DNA of 64,000 nucleotides from Pseudomonas eutrophicaquae (GTDB lineage Bacteria; Pseudomonadota; Gammaproteobacteria; Pseudomonadales; Pseudomonadaceae), in the NCBI RefSeq assembly GCF_023544715.1, contig NZ_JAMJEZ010000011.1, forward strand, positions 1 to 64,000. Direction: 5' to 3'. Positions 48,041 through 59,470 of the stretch are shown one piece after another. Position 1 is the stretch's first letter. Each line of letters opens with the position of its first letter. Made by a program: the position numbers and the translations under genes. The notes beneath the pieces were generated by a model. It was not told where the DNA came from and ran no database searches. It saw only the letters and a list, made by a program, of their open reading frames with translations.

Positions 48041-48070
48041 ACGCCTCGGCCCACAAGGCCGGGGCGTTTT
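48041..48070 (+). terminator. Intrinsic terminator of leuA
   Basis: An 11-base stem (ACGCCTCGGCC / GGCCGGGGCGT with one T-G pair) and a 5-base loop, followed by TTTT. It lies 31 bases after the leuA stop, before the convergent omega-amidase gene. Confidence 0.75.
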
Positions 48071-48082
48071 CATGGGTGCCGC

Positions 48083-48877
48083 TCAGTCCTTCAGCTCGAA
48101 CGCATCCGCATCGCGCCAGGCCGGGAAGCGGCTGCGGAACTTGGCCAGCGCCGCTGCCGACAGGGTGATGCGAAACACCCCCTCGGCCTCGCCGGCATCC
48201 AGCAGGCTGTCGCCCATGAAATCCAGCACCTGGCTGTCGCCGGCGTGCGGGTAGCCGTTGCCGTCGGCGCCGATGCGGTTGACGGCCGCCACAAAGCACA
48301 GATTCTCGATGGCGCGGGCCGGCAGCAGACGGTTCCACGGATTGCGCCGCGCCGCCGGCCAGCTGGCGATATAGAGCAATAGGTCGGTGTCGTGCGGGTC
48401 GCGGCTCCACACCGGGAAGCGCAGGTCGTAGCAGACCAGCGGGCGCACGTGCCAGCCCTTGATCTCCAGCATTACGCGCTCGGTGCCCGGCGCGTAATGC
48501 TCATGCTCGCCAGCCATGCGGAACAGGTGGCGCTTGTCGTAGTGGGCGCAGCTGCCGTCCGGGCGCGCCCAGTACAGGCGGTTGCGGTAGCTGCCATCCG
48601 CGGCTTGAGTGATCACGCTGCCGACCACCACGGCATTCAGGCGCGCGGCCTGTTCGAGCAGCCAGGCGCGGCTCGGGCCGTCTTCCGGCTCGGCCAAGGC
48701 AGCGGCATCCATCGAGAAGCCGGTGGCAAACATCTCCGGCAGGATCACCAGATCGGCACCCGCCGCCTGATCGAGCAGGCGGGCGAAGTGGGCGTGGCTG
48801 GCGGCCGGGTTCTGCCAGACCGGGGCGGTCTGCACCAGGGCCAGCGTCAGGTCAGGCAAGAGGGTCAGGTCACGCAT
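48083..48877 (-). CDS. Omega-amidase (carbon-nitrogen hydrolase, YafV-like)
   Basis: Nitrilase-superfamily hydrolase of 264 residues. The catalytic triad is E48 (LPEMFATGF), K115 (YDKRHLF) and C149 (VCYDLRFP). It is closest in pattern to E. coli YafV, an omega-amidase acting on 2-oxoglutaramate and related keto-acid amides. Its start overlaps the stop of the preceding aminotransferase gene (TAATG), so the two are translated together. The substrate is inferred from this pairing. Confidence 0.88.
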   Translation of the reverse strand: MRDLTLLPDLTLALVQTAPVWQNPAASHAHFARLLDQAAGADLVILPEMFATGFSMDAAALAEPEDGPSRAWLLEQAARLNAVVVGSVITQAADGSYRNRLYWARPDGSCAHYDKRHLFRMAGEHEHYAPGTERVMLEIKGWHVRPLVCYDLRFPVWSRDPHDTDLLLYIASWPAARRNPWNRLLPARAIENLCFVAAVNRIGADGNGYPHAGDSQVLDFMGDSLLDAGEAEGVFRITLSAAALAKFRSRFPAWRDADAFELKD

Positions 48878-50037
48878 TATCGCTCTCCGCAGGTTCTCAG
48901 GCGCTGGGCCGCCGCCCGCAGGGTCTCGTCGCGCTTGGCAAAGCAGAAGCGCACCAGGCGCAGCTCAGCCGGCGGCTGCTGATAGAACACCGAAACCGGA
49001 ATCACCGCCACGCCCTGCTCACGGGTCAGCCACTCGGCCATCGCCACGTCATCCAGATCCGGGCGGATCTGCGAGTAGTCGGCCAGCTGGAAATAGGTGC
49101 TGGGGCTGGGCGTGAACTGCCAGCCCGAATCCTTGAGCAGGCTGCAGAACAGGTCGCGCTTGGCCTGATAGAAGCCCGGCAGCTCCTCGACATGCTCGGG
49201 ATGCGCGGCCATGAACTCAGCCAGCGCCGCTTGCACCGGCGTGACGCCGCAGAAGGTGACGAACTGATGCACCTTGCGCAGCTCCGCACTCAGCGCCGCC
49301 GGGGCCACCACATAGCCGGTCTTCCAGCCGGTGACGTGGTAGGTCTTGCCGAACGAGCTGACCACCAGGGCGCGCGCATACAGCTCCTCATGGGCCAGTA
49401 CGCTGGCGTGGCGGGCACCGTCATAGACCAGATGCTCATAGACCTCATCGCTGATCAGGTAGATCGGCTTTTCGCGGATCAGTCCGGCCAGCAGGCGCAG
49501 GTCGTCACTGCTGAGCAGCGCCCCGCTGGGGTTGTGCGGGCTGTTGAGGATGATCAGCCGGGTCCGCGCGCTCAGGCAGCTTTCCAGCAGGTCCCAGTCA
49601 ATGGCAAAGCCCGGCAGGCTCAGCGGTACATGCACGCAGCGCCCACCGGCCAGCTCGACAGCCGGCGCGTAACTGTCGTAGCAGGGATCAAAAACGATCA
49701 CCTCATCGCCCGGACGCACCAGCGCCTGCACCGCACAGAAGATCGCCTCAGTCGCGCCGGGAGTGATGGTCACCTCGGTCTCGGCATCCACCAGGCGGCC
49801 ATACAGCCGTGCCACCTGGGCGGCCACCTGCTCGCGCAGCGCGGCCAGCCCGGTCATCGGCGCATATTGCTGATTACCTTCCAAGGCCTGGCGGGCCAGC
49901 GCCTCACGCAGGGCCTGCGGCCCGTCAAAATCCGGGAAGCCCTGGGACAGGTTGATCGCCCCACACTCCGCCGCCAGGCGCGACATGCGGGTGAAGATGG
50001 TGGTGCCCACGCTGGGCAGTTTGCTGGTGAGCATCAA
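48877..50037 (-). CDS. Methionine/glutamine aminotransferase, YbdL-like
   Basis: PLP fold-type I aminotransferase of 386 residues. It contains INLSQGFPDFDGP, the phosphate-binding and PLP lysine region SSFGKTYHVTGWKTGYVV, and NSPHNPSGA. It resembles E. coli YbdL, which uses methionine and other amino donors; glutamine-using relatives give 2-oxoglutaramate. The overlapping downstream gene encodes an omega-amidase that removes this product, which makes the pair a plausible glutamine-transaminase salvage route (inference from family knowledge). It is downstream of der but separated by 69 bases. Confidence 0.9.
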   Translation of the reverse strand: MMLTSKLPSVGTTIFTRMSRLAAECGAINLSQGFPDFDGPQALREALARQALEGNQQYAPMTGLAALREQVAAQVARLYGRLVDAETEVTITPGATEAIFCAVQALVRPGDEVIVFDPCYDSYAPAVELAGGRCVHVPLSLPGFAIDWDLLESCLSARTRLIILNSPHNPSGALLSSDDLRLLAGLIREKPIYLISDEVYEHLVYDGARHASVLAHEELYARALVVSSFGKTYHVTGWKTGYVVAPAALSAELRKVHQFVTFCGVTPVQAALAEFMAAHPEHVEELPGFYQAKRDLFCSLLKDSGWQFTPSPSTYFQLADYSQIRPDLDDVAMAEWLTREQGVAVIPVSVFYQQPPAELRLVRFCFAKRDETLRAAAQRLRTCGER

Positions 50038-50106
50038 CGTTCCTCACGGGGACAGCACAGGGGATGCGCCCAGCCGCTGGCCGGGGCACCGTCAGGACGA
50101 TGGCCG

Positions 50107-51594
50107 TTAGCGGCGCTTGTCCTTCTTCTTTTTCTCGGCTTTCTTGTGGTGGCTCATCAGGCGGCGCTTCTTGTTCACCTGCCGGACGGTGAGGGTGTTC
50201 TTCTTGCCCTCATAGGGGTTTTCGCCACCCTTGAACTCGATGCGGATCGGCGTGCCGACCAGCTTGAGCACCCGCCGATAGGTGTTCTCCAGATAGCGCA
50301 CATAAGAGCGCGGCACGGCATCGACCTGATTGCCGTGGATCACCACCAGCGGCGGGTTGGCTCCGCCGAGATGCGCATAGCGCAGCTTGATGCGCCGGCC
50401 ATTGACCAGCGGCGGCTGGTGCACGCTGATTGCATCTTCAAGGATCTGGGTCAGGTAGCTGGTCGGCCAGCGGGTCACCGCCGAGCGGAACGACTCCTGC
50501 ACCGACTTGTACAGATGCCCCACGCCCGTGCCATGCAGCGCGGAGATGAAGTGAATGTCGGCGAAATCGACGAACTGCAGGCGGCGCTCCAGCTCAGTCT
50601 TGACCCGCTCGCGCTCGTGGCTGTCCATGCCATCCCACTTGTTCAGGGCGATGACCAGCGCGCGGCCGGTCTCCAGCACGAAGCCGAGCAAGTTGAGGTC
50701 ATGATCGACCACGCCTTCGCGGGCATCCATGACGAACACCACCACGTTGGCGTCCTGGATCGCCTGCAGGGTCTTGACCACCGAGAACTTTTCCACCGCC
50801 TCGAAGATCTTGCCGCGCCGGCGCACCCCGGCGGTGTCGATCAGGGTGTACTTGACCTCATCACGCTCGAAGGGGATGTAGATGCTGTCACGGGTAGTAC
50901 CCGCCTGATCGAAGACGATCACCCGCTCTTCGCCGAGCATGCGATTGACCAGCGTCGACTTGCCGACGTTCGGCCGGCCGATGATGGCGATCTTGATCCC
51001 GGTCTTCTCGTCCGGGCCTGGGATCCGCGGTTTTTGCTCGGCGGGCGCAGCGCCCTCCTCGCCTTCACCCACCTCGGCGAACTCGTCGTCCTCGCCCTCA
51101 TCCTTGGGGAAGGTGCCCAGCGCCGCCTGCAGCAGCGCGTTGACGCCACGGCCATGGGCCGCCGCGATCGGGAAGGCATCGCCGATGGCCAGCGGGCTGA
51201 ATTCGGCGCGGGCGATCTCCGGATCGACGGTGTCGACCTTGTTGGCGACCAAGAAGGTGTGCTTGTTGTTCTTGCGCAGGTGCTCGGCAATCATCTGATC
51301 GGCGGCGGTCATCCCGGCGCGCGAGTCGACCATGAACAGCACCGCATCGGCCTCTTCGATGGCCTGCAGCGACTGCGCGGCCATCTTGGCATCGATGCCT
51401 TCTTCATCACCGGAGATCCCCCCGGTATCAATGACGATGTACGTGCGGCCTTGCCATTTCGCTTCACCGTACTTGCGGTCGCGGGTCAGGCCGGCGTAAT
51501 CGGCGACGATGGCGTCGCGGCTCTTGGTCAGGCGGTTGAACAGGGTGGACTTGCCGACGTTCGGACGGCCCACCAGGGCAATAACGGGAACCAT
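50107..51594 (-). CDS. der: Ribosome-associated GTPase Der (EngA)
   Basis: Essential GTPase for 50S assembly with two tandem G domains. It has 495 residues. G1 occurs twice as GRPNVGKST (start about residue 9 and again near 210), followed by the KH-like C-terminal domain (about 385-470) and a very lysine/arginine-rich tail. A glutamate-rich, flexible linker ([15 protein letters not shown]) joins the two G domains. ATG 51594 ([17 protein letters not shown]) is chosen over the codon four residues upstream. It follows bamB on the same strand. Confidence 0.96.
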   Translation of the reverse strand: MVPVIALVGRPNVGKSTLFNRLTKSRDAIVADYAGLTRDRKYGEAKWQGRTYIVIDTGGISGDEEGIDAKMAAQSLQAIEEADAVLFMVDSRAGMTAADQMIAEHLRKNNKHTFLVANKVDTVDPEIARAEFSPLAIGDAFPIAAAHGRGVNALLQAALGTFPKDEGEDDEFAEVGEGEEGAAPAEQKPRIPGPDEKTGIKIAIIGRPNVGKSTLVNRMLGEERVIVFDQAGTTRDSIYIPFERDEVKYTLIDTAGVRRRGKIFEAVEKFSVVKTLQAIQDANVVVFVMDAREGVVDHDLNLLGFVLETGRALVIALNKWDGMDSHERERVKTELERRLQFVDFADIHFISALHGTGVGHLYKSVQESFRSAVTRWPTSYLTQILEDAISVHQPPLVNGRRIKLRYAHLGGANPPLVVIHGNQVDAVPRSYVRYLENTYRRVLKLVGTPIRIEFKGGENPYEGKKNTLTVRQVNKKRRLMSHHKKAEKKKKDKRR

Positions 51595-51625
51595 GCGGCT
51601 CTCCATGGGGTGATTCGTGAAAAAC

Positions 51626-51661
51626 GCAGCGGCCGCTGCAGTCTGGACGCAGCGGCCGCTG
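51626..51661. repeat. Twin palindromic repeats between bamB and der
   Basis: GCAGCGGCCGCTG occurs twice (51626-51638 and 51649-51661), separated by 10 bases. Each copy is itself palindromic at its core, and together they form a 13-bp hairpin. It lies between two minus-strand genes and may act as a stabiliser or partial terminator. Confidence 0.6.
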
Positions 51662-51719
51662 ATGGATAAATCAGACCGCCTCCCGGCGGTCCTGGGCGCC
51701 TGGCCGGCCGCAGCCAGCC

Positions 51720-52862
51720 TCAGCGCAGGCGATAGGCCGCCAGCTTGCCGCTGTTGCCGTAGGCATACAACCAGTCGCCGACCACCAGGGGTGCCGCGCG
51801 CAGGCCATCGCTGTCAACCCGCACACGCGCGACAAAGCGGCCATCGACTTGGCTCAGCAGGTGCAGGTAACCCTCAAGGTCACCGACCACCACGTTGCTG
51901 GAGAAGGCCGCCGGGCTGGTCAGCTGGCGACGGGCCAGCGCTTCGTTGCTCCACATCGCCGAGGTCGAACGCTGATCGACGCCCTCGACCGTACCACTGG
52001 CCTGGCTCAGGTAGATGCTGCCAAAACCGCTGGCCAGCCCCACATAACTGGAGGCCTGACGCTGCCACAGCGGACGACCGCTCTGCAGATCCAGCGCCGC
52101 CAGCTGGCCCTGATAGGTCACGACATACACAACGCCGCCCGACAGCAGCAGGCCGCCGTCGATATCGACCATGCGCTCCAGCTCGGAACGCCCCTGGGGC
52201 ACCGCGACGCGCTGCTCCCAGACCGGGATGCCACGCTCGACATCCACGGCAATCACCTTGCCACTGGACAGCCCCGCCACGGCCAGGCGGTTGGTGACCA
52301 GCGGCGCACTGGTGCCGCGCAGGGTCAGCACCGCCGGGGTGCTGTCATAGCGCCAGCGCTGCTGACCATCGGCGGCATCCAGCCCGATCAGCCGATCGTC
52401 CTGGGTCTGCACCACCACCACGCTGCCGTTGCTGGCCGGTGCCGCGAGCACCTCGCCACCGACCCGGGCGCGCCAGCGCTCCTCACCGCTTTCGCTGTCC
52501 AGGGCGATCACCTCGCCCTTGAGGGTGCCGAGCAGCACCAGGCCGTAGCCGGCGCCCACACCGCCGGAGACCGGACGCTTGAGCTTCTGCTTCCAGAGGA
52601 TTTCACCGCTTTCCTGATCCAGAGCGACGACCAGCCCCTCGACATCCGCCGCAAACAGGCGACTGCCCTCGGCGGCCAGCCCCAGCTGATTCCAGGTGCT
52701 GCCCTGACCGACGCCGATCGAGCGGCTCCACTCGCGCTCCAGGCGCACCTCTTCTTCAAAGCGGGTCAGCTCTGCCGGTGGCAGCTCCTTGCTCCCGCTG
52801 CTGCTGCAGCCGGCCGCGAGCACGGCCGCTGCCAGCATGACTGCATGTGTCCAGCGCATCAT
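51720..52862 (-). CDS. bamB: Outer-membrane assembly lipoprotein BamB
   Basis: Subunit of the BAM complex that inserts barrel proteins into the outer membrane. It has 380 residues. The lipoprotein signal ends LAAGC (about residue 19), and an eight-bladed beta-propeller follows from PQQ-like repeats ([43 protein letters not shown] and later copies). Its first codon overlaps the stop of the yfgM-type gene upstream (ATGATGA), so the two are coupled. der follows downstream. Confidence 0.95.
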   Translation of the reverse strand: MMRWTHAVMLAAAVLAAGCSSSGSKELPPAELTRFEEEVRLEREWSRSIGVGQGSTWNQLGLAAEGSRLFAADVEGLVVALDQESGEILWKQKLKRPVSGGVGAGYGLVLLGTLKGEVIALDSESGEERWRARVGGEVLAAPASNGSVVVVQTQDDRLIGLDAADGQQRWRYDSTPAVLTLRGTSAPLVTNRLAVAGLSSGKVIAVDVERGIPVWEQRVAVPQGRSELERMVDIDGGLLLSGGVVYVVTYQGQLAALDLQSGRPLWQRQASSYVGLASGFGSIYLSQASGTVEGVDQRSTSAMWSNEALARRQLTSPAAFSSNVVVGDLEGYLHLLSQVDGRFVARVRVDSDGLRAAPLVVGDWLYAYGNSGKLAAYRLR

Positions 52863-53512
52863 CAGGCCTCTTTGTCCGTCAGGTTATCCAGCTTCATCTG
52901 CAGGGCGCCGACGGCATCCTGCGGCTGTGCCGCGCGGGCCTTCTCATAGGCGCTGCGCGCCTCGCCCAGGCGATTGAGGCGGACCAGCACATCACCGCGC
53001 AGCTCCTCACGACTGGCCACGAACGCCGCCGGGGCGTCGCCTGCCAGCAGCTTCAGCGCTTCCTCGGCCTGCGCCTGGGCCAGCCGTACACGGGCCAGAC
53101 GCTGGCGAGCCAGCTCGCCCACGGTGACATCCACCGGCTTGTCGAGCACCTTGCCCAGTTCCGCGGCCGCCTCGTCCAGGCGATCGCCCTCGACGGCCAC
53201 CCGGGCCAGCAGCAGGCTGGCGTACTGGGCGTAGTGCGTGCCGGAGAAATCAGCACTCAGGCGATTGCCCAGCTCACTGAGCTTGCCCAGCTCGCGGGTC
53301 TCGGGCTCGGCCAGGCTCAGCTCGACCAGCTGCTGGTAGAGGGCCGAGGCATTGTCGGCACGGGTGGCCTGGCTGTCCTGCCAGATCTGCCAGCCCAGTA
53401 CGCCGGCCACGGCCAGTGCAGCGCCGCTCAAGAGGGGCTTGCCATTGCGCTGCCACCATTCCTTGATCGCTGCCAGTTGTTCTTCTTCGCTCTGCGCGCT
53501 CACCGCGGTCAC
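52862..53512 (-). CDS. YfgM-type tetratricopeptide protein
   Basis: Single-pass inner-membrane protein of 216 residues with an N-terminal cytoplasmic segment, one membrane helix (GKPLLSGAALAVAGVLGWQIW at about 21-41) and a periplasmic TPR region to the end. In E. coli, YfgM associates with PpiD near SecYEG and helps hand over exported proteins. Gene order hisS-yfgM-bamB-der is conserved. It starts 20 bases after hisS and overlaps bamB. Confidence 0.9.
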   Translation of the reverse strand: MTAVSAQSEEEQLAAIKEWWQRNGKPLLSGAALAVAGVLGWQIWQDSQATRADNASALYQQLVELSLAEPETRELGKLSELGNRLSADFSGTHYAQYASLLLARVAVEGDRLDEAAAELGKVLDKPVDVTVGELARQRLARVRLAQAQAEEALKLLAGDAPAAFVASREELRGDVLVRLNRLGEARSAYEKARAAQPQDAVGALQMKLDNLTDKEA

Positions 53513-53532
53513 TCCCTAGCTCGTGTTCAGGT

Positions 53533-54822
<1,290 letters not shown>

Positions 54823-54831
54823 AAAGATTCC

Positions 54832-55941
54832 TTAACTGCGGGCGATCAGGCGGGCATCGGCCTCGGCCTTCTCCGCTGCCTTCTGGCGGATCAGCTTTTC
54901 CAGCTCATCCACCAGGTTGTCGTTGTTCAGCTTGTACGCCGGCTTGCCGTCGACGTAGACCAGATTCGGCGTGCCGCCGGTGAGGCCGACGTGCGCCTCC
55001 TTGGCCTCGCCCGGGCCGTTGACCACGCAGCCGATCACCGCCACATCGAGCGGCACCAAGAGGTCCTCGACGCGGCTCTCCAGCTCGTTCATGGTCTTCA
55101 CCACATCGAAGTTCTGCCGCGAGCAGCTCGGGCAGGCGATGAAGTTGATGCCCCGCGAGCGCAGGCGCAGCGACTTGAGGATGTCGAAGCCGACCTTGAT
55201 CTCCTCGACCGGGTCGGCGGCCAGCGACACGCGCAGGGTGTCGCCGATGCCCTCGGCGAGCAGCATGCCCAGGCCCACTGCAGATTTCACGGTACCCGAG
55301 CGCAGGCCGCCGGCCTCTGTGATCCCCAGGTGCAGCGGCTGCTCGATCTGCGCCGCGAGCAGCCGATAAGCGGCCACCGCCATGAACACGTCGGACGCCT
55401 TGACGCTGACCTTGTACTCCTGAAAATCCAGACGATCGAGGTGTTCAACATGGCGCAGCGCCGATTCGACCAGCGCCTCGGGGGTCGGCTCGCCGTATTT
55501 CTTCTGCAGGTCCTTCTCCAGCGAGCCGGCGTTGACGCCGATGCGGATCGGGATGCCCTTGTAGCGGGCACAATCCACCACCGCGCGCACCCGGTCCTCG
55601 CGGCCGATGTTGCCCGGGTTGATGCGCAGGCAATCGACGCCCAGCTCGGCGACGCGCAGAGCGATCTTGTAATCGAAGTGGATGTCGGCGACCAGCGGCA
55701 CGCGGACCTGCTGCTTGATGCGGCCGAACGCCTCGGCGGCGTCCATGTCCGGCACCGAGACGCGCACGATGTCGGCGCCGGCCTGCTCGAGGCGGCGGAT
55801 TTGCGCCACGGTGGCGGCCACGTCACAGGTGTCGGTGTTGGTCATGCTCTGCACCGAGATCGGCGCATCGCCGCCCACCAGCACAGAGCCGACACGGATC
55901 TGCCGCGATTTGCGGCGAACAATCGGGGAATGGCAGTGCAT
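54832..55941 (-). CDS. ispG: 4-hydroxy-3-methylbut-2-en-1-yl diphosphate synthase (GcpE)
   Basis: [4Fe-4S] enzyme of the MEP isoprenoid pathway that converts MEcPP to HMBPP. It has 369 residues. The TIM-barrel N-terminal part ([16 protein letters not shown]) is followed by the cluster domain, whose ligands are in [13 protein letters not shown] (two cysteines) and [13 protein letters not shown] (one cysteine and a glutamate). It depends on the Isc system encoded at the end of this window. It lies one base after rodZ and nine bases before hisS, in one operon. Confidence 0.96.
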   Translation of the reverse strand: MHCHSPIVRRKSRQIRVGSVLVGGDAPISVQSMTNTDTCDVAATVAQIRRLEQAGADIVRVSVPDMDAAEAFGRIKQQVRVPLVADIHFDYKIALRVAELGVDCLRINPGNIGREDRVRAVVDCARYKGIPIRIGVNAGSLEKDLQKKYGEPTPEALVESALRHVEHLDRLDFQEYKVSVKASDVFMAVAAYRLLAAQIEQPLHLGITEAGGLRSGTVKSAVGLGMLLAEGIGDTLRVSLAADPVEEIKVGFDILKSLRLRSRGINFIACPSCSRQNFDVVKTMNELESRVEDLLVPLDVAVIGCVVNGPGEAKEAHVGLTGGTPNLVYVDGKPAYKLNNDNLVDELEKLIRQKAAEKAEADARLIARS

Positions 55942-55942
55942 G

Positions 55943-56950
55943 TTACTGTCCCAGTTTGAGGCGGACGGTGCCGCTGGCAGTCATATTCTTCAGGTGCTCG
56001 ACCAGCTCGCCGTTGTAGCGCACATCCCGCGCACCACGGGCATTGCCCAGACGCAGTTCCAGAGGCGTCCGGCCACTGATCTGCAGGGTCTCGCCAGCGC
56101 GTTTGACAGTGCTGAGCAGCACCCGGCCATGCCCATCGGTCACCTGCGTCCAGCAGTCGGCGGTGAAGGCCAGGGCAATCTGCCCCTCACCGGCGGCCAG
56201 GGGCGGCTCACTGGCGGCCGGCGGCGGCGCCGTGGCGGTTTCAGCGGCACTGAGGCGCGGCTGTTCAGGTACCGCGGGGGGCTGTACTGCCGGTGCAACG
56301 GAGGTCGGTGCAGCGGGCAGTGCCAGAGGCACTGCGGCCTCAGGGCGGGTCACGGGAGCGGACGCAGCCTCGGGTAGCACTTCGGTGGTGGTATCCGGCA
56401 GCGCGGTACGGGTCTCGGACGGGCTCGGCAGCGCACTGGCCGGCTCCTCGACCGGATGGATCTGGGTCACGCCCTCGGCGCTGTCCACCTCGATATGCTG
56501 CAGGCTCAGCGCCCCCAGCTCGCCAAAGGGCTGCGGACGCTCCTGCCACCAGAAGAAGCCCAGCAGGATCAGCAGCAGCAGAAGCAGGCCTGCCGTAGCC
56601 AGACGCAGTACGTTGCGCGACAGGCGCAGCGGCTCACGGATCCGGCCAAGACTCTGCACCGTACTGCCACGCGCATCAGTGCCGGTATAACGATCAAAGG
56701 CTTCAGCCAGGCGCGCCGGATCCAGACCCAGCAGGCGGGCGTAGGCGCGCACGTAGCCGCGCGCAAAGGTATGCCCTGGCAGCCGCTCGAAGGCACCGGC
56801 CTCCAGTTGCTGCAGGGCGTAGACGGTCAGATTGAGTTCGGTGGCGACATTTTCCAGCGACCAGCCGGCGGCCTCGCGGGCACGGCGCAAGGTCTCGCCC
56901 GGGTTGCCTGCAGGCGCGGCGGCGACGGCATCATGGGGCGACGTGCTCAT
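55943..56950 (-). CDS. rodZ: Cytoskeleton protein RodZ
   Basis: Bitopic inner-membrane protein that links MreB to the elongation machinery and keeps rod shape. It has 335 residues. An N-terminal HTH_25 domain (about 15-90; [20 protein letters not shown]) is followed by a basic juxtamembrane stretch, one membrane helix (about 115-135, [19 protein letters not shown]), a Pro/Ala-rich periplasmic linker and a C-terminal DUF4115 beta domain ([18 protein letters not shown]). Its start overlaps the end of pilW by four bases; ispG follows at once. Confidence 0.94.
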   Translation of the reverse strand: MSTSPHDAVAAAPAGNPGETLRRAREAAGWSLENVATELNLTVYALQQLEAGAFERLPGHTFARGYVRAYARLLGLDPARLAEAFDRYTGTDARGSTVQSLGRIREPLRLSRNVLRLATAGLLLLLLILLGFFWWQERPQPFGELGALSLQHIEVDSAEGVTQIHPVEEPASALPSPSETRTALPDTTTEVLPEAASAPVTRPEAAVPLALPAAPTSVAPAVQPPAVPEQPRLSAAETATAPPPAASEPPLAAGEGQIALAFTADCWTQVTDGHGRVLLSTVKRAGETLQISGRTPLELRLGNARGARDVRYNGELVEHLKNMTASGTVRLKLGQ

Positions 56951-57705
56951 GGTTGCTCCGAAAGATAACGCTGATGTTCTGGGGAGTCGGGATATAGCCG
57001 CTGCAGCTGGCGGACCTGGCGCATGACCTCTGACTCGTCATCGAACAGACGGGCCAGACGGGTCGCCAGCAGCAGGCGGCGCGCACTCGGGTGCGCTTCA
57101 AGACCGACAAGGCGCTCATAGTACCCGCGCGCACCGGCATAGTCGCGGGTCGCGTAGGCGAGTTCCGCGATTTCCAGCAGCACCCTGGGCTGGCGGGGAT
57201 TCAGGCGCAGCGAGCGCTCGAAGTGCTCACGCGCCTCGCCCGGACGCTCGCGGCGCAGGGCGGTCAGACCCAGGCTCTCGAAGACCCGCGAGCGCTCGGC
57301 GTACAGTGGATCGGCGGCCGCTTCGCTGAACAGTGCCGCCGCCTCTGCATAGCGCTGGCGCTGGTACAGAAAGCCCGCGTAGTTGTTGAGCAGCCGGGTG
57401 CTGCGTTGCAGATTCAGCGCCTGGCGATAATGTCGCTCGGCCAGCGCCACCTCCCCTTCCTGCTGGAAGACCAGCGCCAGGGCGGCATGGGCCTCGGCAC
57501 TCGCCGGATCCAGCGCCAGTGCCTGGCGCAGCGGCTCACGAGCCTGCTCGCTACGCCCCTGCTGCAGGTAGCCCAGCCCCAGTTGCACATACGCGGCAGC
57601 GGCGGCCTCCCGGCCCTCGGCGTGGCGCAGCGGATCACGCGTGCTCGACACCATGCAGCCGCTCAGCAGGGCGACGAGGCTCAGGACGATCGCGCTACGC
57701 CGCAT
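56947..57705 (-). CDS. pilW: Type IV pilus biogenesis/stability lipoprotein PilW (PilF)
   Basis: Pilotin that brings the secretin PilQ to the outer membrane and allows its multimerisation. It has 252 residues. The lipoprotein signal ends in LLSGC (Cys17), and about six TPR units follow (LGYLQQGRSEQAREPLRQAL, ALVFQQEGEVALAERHYRQA and later copies). It is known as PilF in Pseudomonas. It lies between rlmN and rodZ, the usual gene order, and overlaps rodZ by four bases (ATGA). Confidence 0.93.
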   Translation of the reverse strand: MRRSAIVLSLVALLSGCMVSSTRDPLRHAEGREAAAAAYVQLGLGYLQQGRSEQAREPLRQALALDPASAEAHAALALVFQQEGEVALAERHYRQALNLQRSTRLLNNYAGFLYQRQRYAEAAALFSEAAADPLYAERSRVFESLGLTALRRERPGEAREHFERSLRLNPRQPRVLLEIAELAYATRDYAGARGYYERLVGLEAHPSARRLLLATRLARLFDDESEVMRQVRQLQRLYPDSPEHQRYLSEQP

Positions 57706-57719
57706 CGGCCAGTCCCGGA

Positions 57720-58868
57720 TCAGCGACCGGCGGCGGCGGCCTGCACCACCTCGGTATCGCTATCGATCTGGCGCAGTGCAATGTAGCGCTCGCTGCGCCG
57801 GGTGCGGTCCTGCACCTGGCCGACCAGCTGGCCACAGGCGGCATCGATGTCGTCACCACGGGTGGTGCGCACGGTGACGTTGTAACCGGCCTTCCACAAC
57901 AGATCCTGGAAGCGGCGGATCACGTTGTTGCTCGGCCGCTCGTAGCCGGAATGCGGGAAGGGGTTGAAGGGAATCAGGTTGATCTTGCACGGCGTGTCGC
58001 GCAGCAGCTCGGCCATCTGCAAGGCGTGCTCGGGCTGGTCGTTGACATCCTTGAGCAGGGTGTACTCGACGGTCAGCACACGCTCCTTGCCGAGCCCGGA
58101 GATGTAGCGGTTGCAAGCGGCCAGCACCACTTCCAGCGGGTACTTCTTGTTCAACGGAATCAGCTGATTGCGCAGCTCGTCGTTCGGCGCGTGCAGGGAG
58201 AGTGCCAGCGACACGTCGATCACCTTGCCCAGCTCATCGATCATCGGTGCCACACCCGAGGTCGAGAGGGTCACCTTACGCTTGGAAATGCCGTAGCCAA
58301 GATCGTCCATCATGATGTTCATGGCGGACACCACGTTATCGAAATTCAGCAGCGGCTCGCCCATGCCCATCATCACCACGTTGGTGATGGCGCGATCGAT
58401 CTTCGCCGGCACGGTGCCGAAGGATTTGTTGGCGATCCACACCTGACCGATGATCTCGGCGGAGGTCAAGTCGCTGTTAAAGCCCTGCTTGCCGGTGGAG
58501 CAGAAGCTGCAATCCAGCGCGCAGCCAGCCTGCGAGGACACGCACAGGGTGCCGCGCCCATCGACCGGGATGTACACGGTCTCGACGCAGCTGCCGGATG
58601 CCACGCGCACCACCCACTTGCGGGTGCCGTCGCTGGAGATGTCCTGGCTGACGATCTCGGGACCGCGAATCTCGGCGCAGGCCGTGAGCTTTTCACGCAG
58701 GGCCTTGCCGAGATTGGTCATGGCGTCGAAGTCTTCGGCGCCAAAGTGGTGAATCCATTTCATCACCTGGCCGGCACGGAAGCGCTTCTCGCCGATCGAC
58801 TCGAAGAACTGCTCCAGCTGTGGCTGAGTCAGTCCCAGCAGGTTCACTTTGCCGGTTGTTTCAGTCAT
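57720..58868 (-). CDS. rlmN: Dual-specificity rRNA/tRNA methyltransferase RlmN
   Basis: Radical SAM enzyme that makes m2A at position 2503 of 23S rRNA and at position 37 of some tRNAs. It has 382 residues. The radical-SAM cysteines are C116, C120 and C123 (GCALDCSFC). C109, seven residues before the first, and the late Cys in [11 protein letters not shown] correspond to the two mechanistic cysteines of the family. It needs an Fe-S cluster from the nearby Isc system. ndk lies 24 bases upstream on the same strand, and pilW follows. Confidence 0.96.
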   Translation of the reverse strand: MTETTGKVNLLGLTQPQLEQFFESIGEKRFRAGQVMKWIHHFGAEDFDAMTNLGKALREKLTACAEIRGPEIVSQDISSDGTRKWVVRVASGSCVETVYIPVDGRGTLCVSSQAGCALDCSFCSTGKQGFNSDLTSAEIIGQVWIANKSFGTVPAKIDRAITNVVMMGMGEPLLNFDNVVSAMNIMMDDLGYGISKRKVTLSTSGVAPMIDELGKVIDVSLALSLHAPNDELRNQLIPLNKKYPLEVVLAACNRYISGLGKERVLTVEYTLLKDVNDQPEHALQMAELLRDTPCKINLIPFNPFPHSGYERPSNNVIRRFQDLLWKAGYNVTVRTTRGDDIDAACGQLVGQVQDRTRRSERYIALRQIDSDTEVVQAAAAGR

Positions 58869-58892
58869 GGATTCACCCTCACCACAGGCCGC

Positions 58893-59324
58893 TTAGCGGA
58901 TGCGGTTGCACAGCTCGGTAGCGGAGAAGAAGTAGGCGATTTCGCGGGCAGCGGAGGCCTCGGAGTCGGAACCGTGCACGGCGTTCTCGTCGATGGACAC
59001 GGCGAAGTCGGCGCGGATGGTGCCGGCAGCGGCTTCTTTCGGGTTGGTGGCGCCCATCAGCTCGCGGTTCTTCAGCACGGCGTCTTCACCTTCCAGCACC
59101 TGGACGATGACCGGACCGGAGGTCATGAAGGCAACCAGATCCTTGAAGAAGCCACGCTCGCTGTGCTCGGCGTAGAAGCCAGCGGCTTCGCGCTCGGACA
59201 GCTGCAGCATCTTGGAGGCAACGACGCGAAGGCCAGCCTTCTCGAAACGGGTGGTGATTTCACCGATCACGTTCTTGGCGACGGCATCGGGCTTGATGAT
59301 GGAGAAGGTGCGTTGCAGGGCCAT
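58893..59324 (-). CDS. ndk: Nucleoside diphosphate kinase
   Basis: Transfers the gamma phosphate from NTPs to NDPs through a phospho-histidine. It has 143 residues, the standard bacterial length. It begins [18 protein letters not shown]. The active-site His117 is in NAVHGSDS, and [15 protein letters not shown] is also diagnostic. It has its own upstream region with a TATAAT box and a large leader hairpin (59364-59392). rlmN is next downstream. Confidence 0.97.
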   Translation of the reverse strand: MALQRTFSIIKPDAVAKNVIGEITTRFEKAGLRVVASKMLQLSEREAAGFYAEHSERGFFKDLVAFMTSGPVIVQVLEGEDAVLKNRELMGATNPKEAAAGTIRADFAVSIDENAVHGSDSEASAAREIAYFFSATELCNRIR

Positions 59325-59363
59325 GGAATCACTCCGATAGGCAAGGTGGGGTTAAACCAGAGC

Positions 59364-59392
59364 GCGCCGCCATCGACAGTCGATGGCAGCGC
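59364..59392 (-). promoter_or_regulatory. Leader hairpin upstream of ndk
   Basis: On the minus strand the RNA can form a 14-pair stem with one U-G pair and a one-base centre (arms 59364-59377 and 59379-59392). It lies about 40 bases upstream of the ndk start and downstream of the probable -10 box, so it should be in the 5' leader. No U-run follows. Confidence 0.55.
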
Positions 59393-59421
59393 ACGGGAAA
59401 TCCGGTCGATGAAGCGCGCGG

Positions 59422-59427
59422 ATTATA
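59422..59427 (-). promoter_or_regulatory. Putative -10 box for ndk
   Basis: A perfect TATAAT on the minus strand, 98 bases upstream of the ndk ATG. No good -35 box at normal spacing. It lies in the gap after iscX, so ndk can be transcribed separately from the isc operon. Confidence 0.45.
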
Positions 59428-59470
59428 CGCAGGTTAGCGTGAAAATGCGTACCGGCAGGCGCCGGCCGTC

